This document shows, piece after piece, positions 62,957 through 64,000 of a stretch of 64,000 bases of DNA (positions are counted from its first letter, which is position 1; each line of letters starts with the position of its first letter). The stretch covers positions 1,116,001 through 1,180,000 of the forward strand of contig CAVWEY010000003.1 of the NCBI GenBank assembly GCA_963754135.1, read 5' to 3'. The notes beneath the pieces are model-generated. The model had not been told where the DNA came from and made no database searches. It saw only the letters and a program-made list of their open reading frames with translations. The position numbers and the translations under genes were made by a program. The stretch comes from JAJFUI01 sp963754135. GTDB taxonomy: Bacteria; Planctomycetota; Planctomycetia; Pirellulales; Thermoguttaceae.

Positions 62957-63972
62957 ATGAATCGCCGCACGTCTTTCTGCGAGGAAAAAGGGGACAGTCC
63001 CCATTTGTGCGAAGCACCCTCCGGGCCGTTCCGGCAAATGGGGACTGTCCCCTTTTTCCGGGTCTGGCCGGCTGCACTGCTGCTGGCCTGGACGTGTTCG
63101 TGCGGATACGGCCAAGAGGCCCCGGCGGCAAAGCCCGCGGCCAAACCGCCCTCCGCCAAGTCCCCCTACCGCCTGCTCGTCCCGGGCGTCATGCAGTCGG
63201 TCGATCCGATGCGGGCACTCGAGGAATCGGTCAGCCGGCACGACGTGGTCGAGTTGCTGCGGAGTCGACCCGAAGTTCGACTGGGCCAAGGACATCGCCT
63301 TCCGCCACGACATGTGGGTGTTGGATTTCCAGTTCAAGCCGATGCGGATGATTTGGGTCGATATTCCGCAGCCCAGCGGAATGATGCAGCGGAAACTGAT
63401 CTGGTACATGGTCTACTTGGTCACCAACACGGGCAAGGTGATGCACCCGGTCGAGGACGTCGATCTGCCCTACGAGACGTTCGAGAAGAAGCAACTTTAC
63501 CAGGTGAAGATGGTGGACCGGCCCGATCCGTTTCGTGCCCGAGTTCCTGCTGGAAGGCCATCAGCACATGAAGGAGCAGACGGGCTTCACCAAGGTCTAT
63601 CCCGACCGGGTGATCCCCGTGGCGATGCTGGCCATCCGCCAGCGGGAAGACCCCAACCGGAAGTTCCTGAACACGGTGGAGATGTGCCGGGAGATCGCCG
63701 TGGACGAAACCCTTTGGGGCATCGCCACTTGGGAGGACATCGATCCGCGGATCGTCCGCTTCTCGGTCTACGTCTCGGGGCTGACCAACGCCTACCGCTG
63801 GAAGGACCTGGCCGGCGAGTAGAAGCCAGGGGAGGTCGGAAGCGGCCGGCGGCTCTACCGCAAGACTCTGAAGCTCAATTTCTGGCGGCCTGCCGACGAA
63901 TATTACGAGCACGAGGAAGAAATCCGCTACGGCGTGCCCGGCGGGGTTGACTACCAGTGGGTTTACCGCTAA
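62957..63972 (+). pseudogene. Secreted planctomycete protein, two frameshifts and one stop
   Basis: An exported protein with signal VWPAALLLAWTCSCGYG. A copy of the 75-bp palindromic element is translated inside the N-terminus, before the hydrophobic core (EKGDSPHL to QMGTVPFF). The body reads GVMQSVDPMRALEESVSRHD, then KFDWAKDIAFRHDMWVLDFQ, then YLVTNTGKVMHPVEDVDLPY, then PEFLLEGHQHMKEQTGFTKV and NAYRWKDLAGE, a TAG (63820), and KPGEVGSGRRLYRKTLKLNF. Breaks are near 63255 and 63534 (CGCG in tttcgcgtg restores PFRVPEFLLE); the TAG is probably a Tyr codon error. Likely planctomycete-specific; function unknown. Confidence 0.65.
62984..63058. repeat. 75-bp palindromic element, copy 2 (EKGDSPHL element)
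   Basis: Same element as 1961-2038, in the same orientation on the plus strand, with one base differing in the centre (ccctccggg instead of cccttcggg). Here translation is from the plus strand. Confidence 0.9.
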
Positions 63973-63981
63973 AAAGAGATC

Positions 63982-64000
63982 ATGGCACACAAAAAGGGAC
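63982..64000 (+). CDS. rpmA: Start of 50S ribosomal protein L27 gene (cut by window edge)
   Basis: Only MAHKKG is readable, preceded by aaaagagatc. MAHKKGGG is the invariant start of L27, but six codons cannot prove it. Confidence 0.55.

Overview
The window looks like a high-GC planctomycete (Pirellulales-like) chromosome segment. The evidence is two DUF1559 prepilin-type proteins (GFTLVELLVVITIIGILIALLLP-type N-termini), three PEP-CTERM proteins with a tail ending AWRKRR or similar, paired ECF sigma/FecR genes, a MerR-type HTH-receiver fusion, DUF4254 and an OleC-like ligase. Many reading frames are broken, including conserved housekeeping genes (ligA, dnaX-linked ybaB, feoB). Most breaks can be repaired by restoring one CG dinucleotide at a CGCG/GCGC site, or one base in a G/C run, so I treat most as likely sequence error rather than true pseudogenes.

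Layout. 1-2399: partial DEAD-box helicase and inositol-phosphate synthase. 2577-8686 (minus): first extracytoplasmic module (ECF sigma, FecR-like, PEP-CTERM, DUF1559, secreted toroid-like protein). 9028-16158 (minus): lactate-utilisation operon (LutA-like, YqhD-like alcohol dehydrogenase, LutB, LutC) with an EcoRV-family restriction-modification pair inserted between lutB and lutC. 16372-20726: STN-like secreted protein, then a two-gene P-loop ATPase/TPR unit, a candidate signalling or conflict module. 20835-26220: DUF4254, tRNA-Leu, cupin, ligA, a broken antitoxin/toxin pair and a DUF4258/YgiT-type pair. 26487-34642: DegT aminotransferase, HTH-receiver regulator, UroD-like protein, GT39-type membrane glycosyltransferase, polyprenyl synthase, NrdR. 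34931-43942 (mostly plus): second ECF/FecR/PEP-CTERM/DUF1559 module, with a HEPN/MNT pair on the opposite strand and a Gfo/Idh/MocA oxidoreductase. 44125-48787: SRP RNA, dnaX, ybaB, recR, rpoN. 48889-63972: mntP, OleC-like ligase, feoAB, M32 carboxypeptidase, small membrane and zinc-ribbon proteins, RRM protein, HbpS-like protein, TPR protein, a broken secreted gene; the first codons of rpmA lie at the right edge.

Two repeat worlds overlay the genes. (a) Palindromic elements of about 25-100 bp, several inserted in frame inside conserved proteins (inositol-phosphate synthase, YqhD, GT39, DnaX, M32 peptidase, FecR); one 75-bp element is translated from opposite strands in two genes and gives nearly the same peptide at its ends. 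(b) Degenerate tandem repeats of period 7, usually as inverted pairs, between genes and occasionally inside them. The dnaX gene carries a run of nine A where slippage either way would stop translation at about 436-439 residues, the expected size of a gamma subunit.
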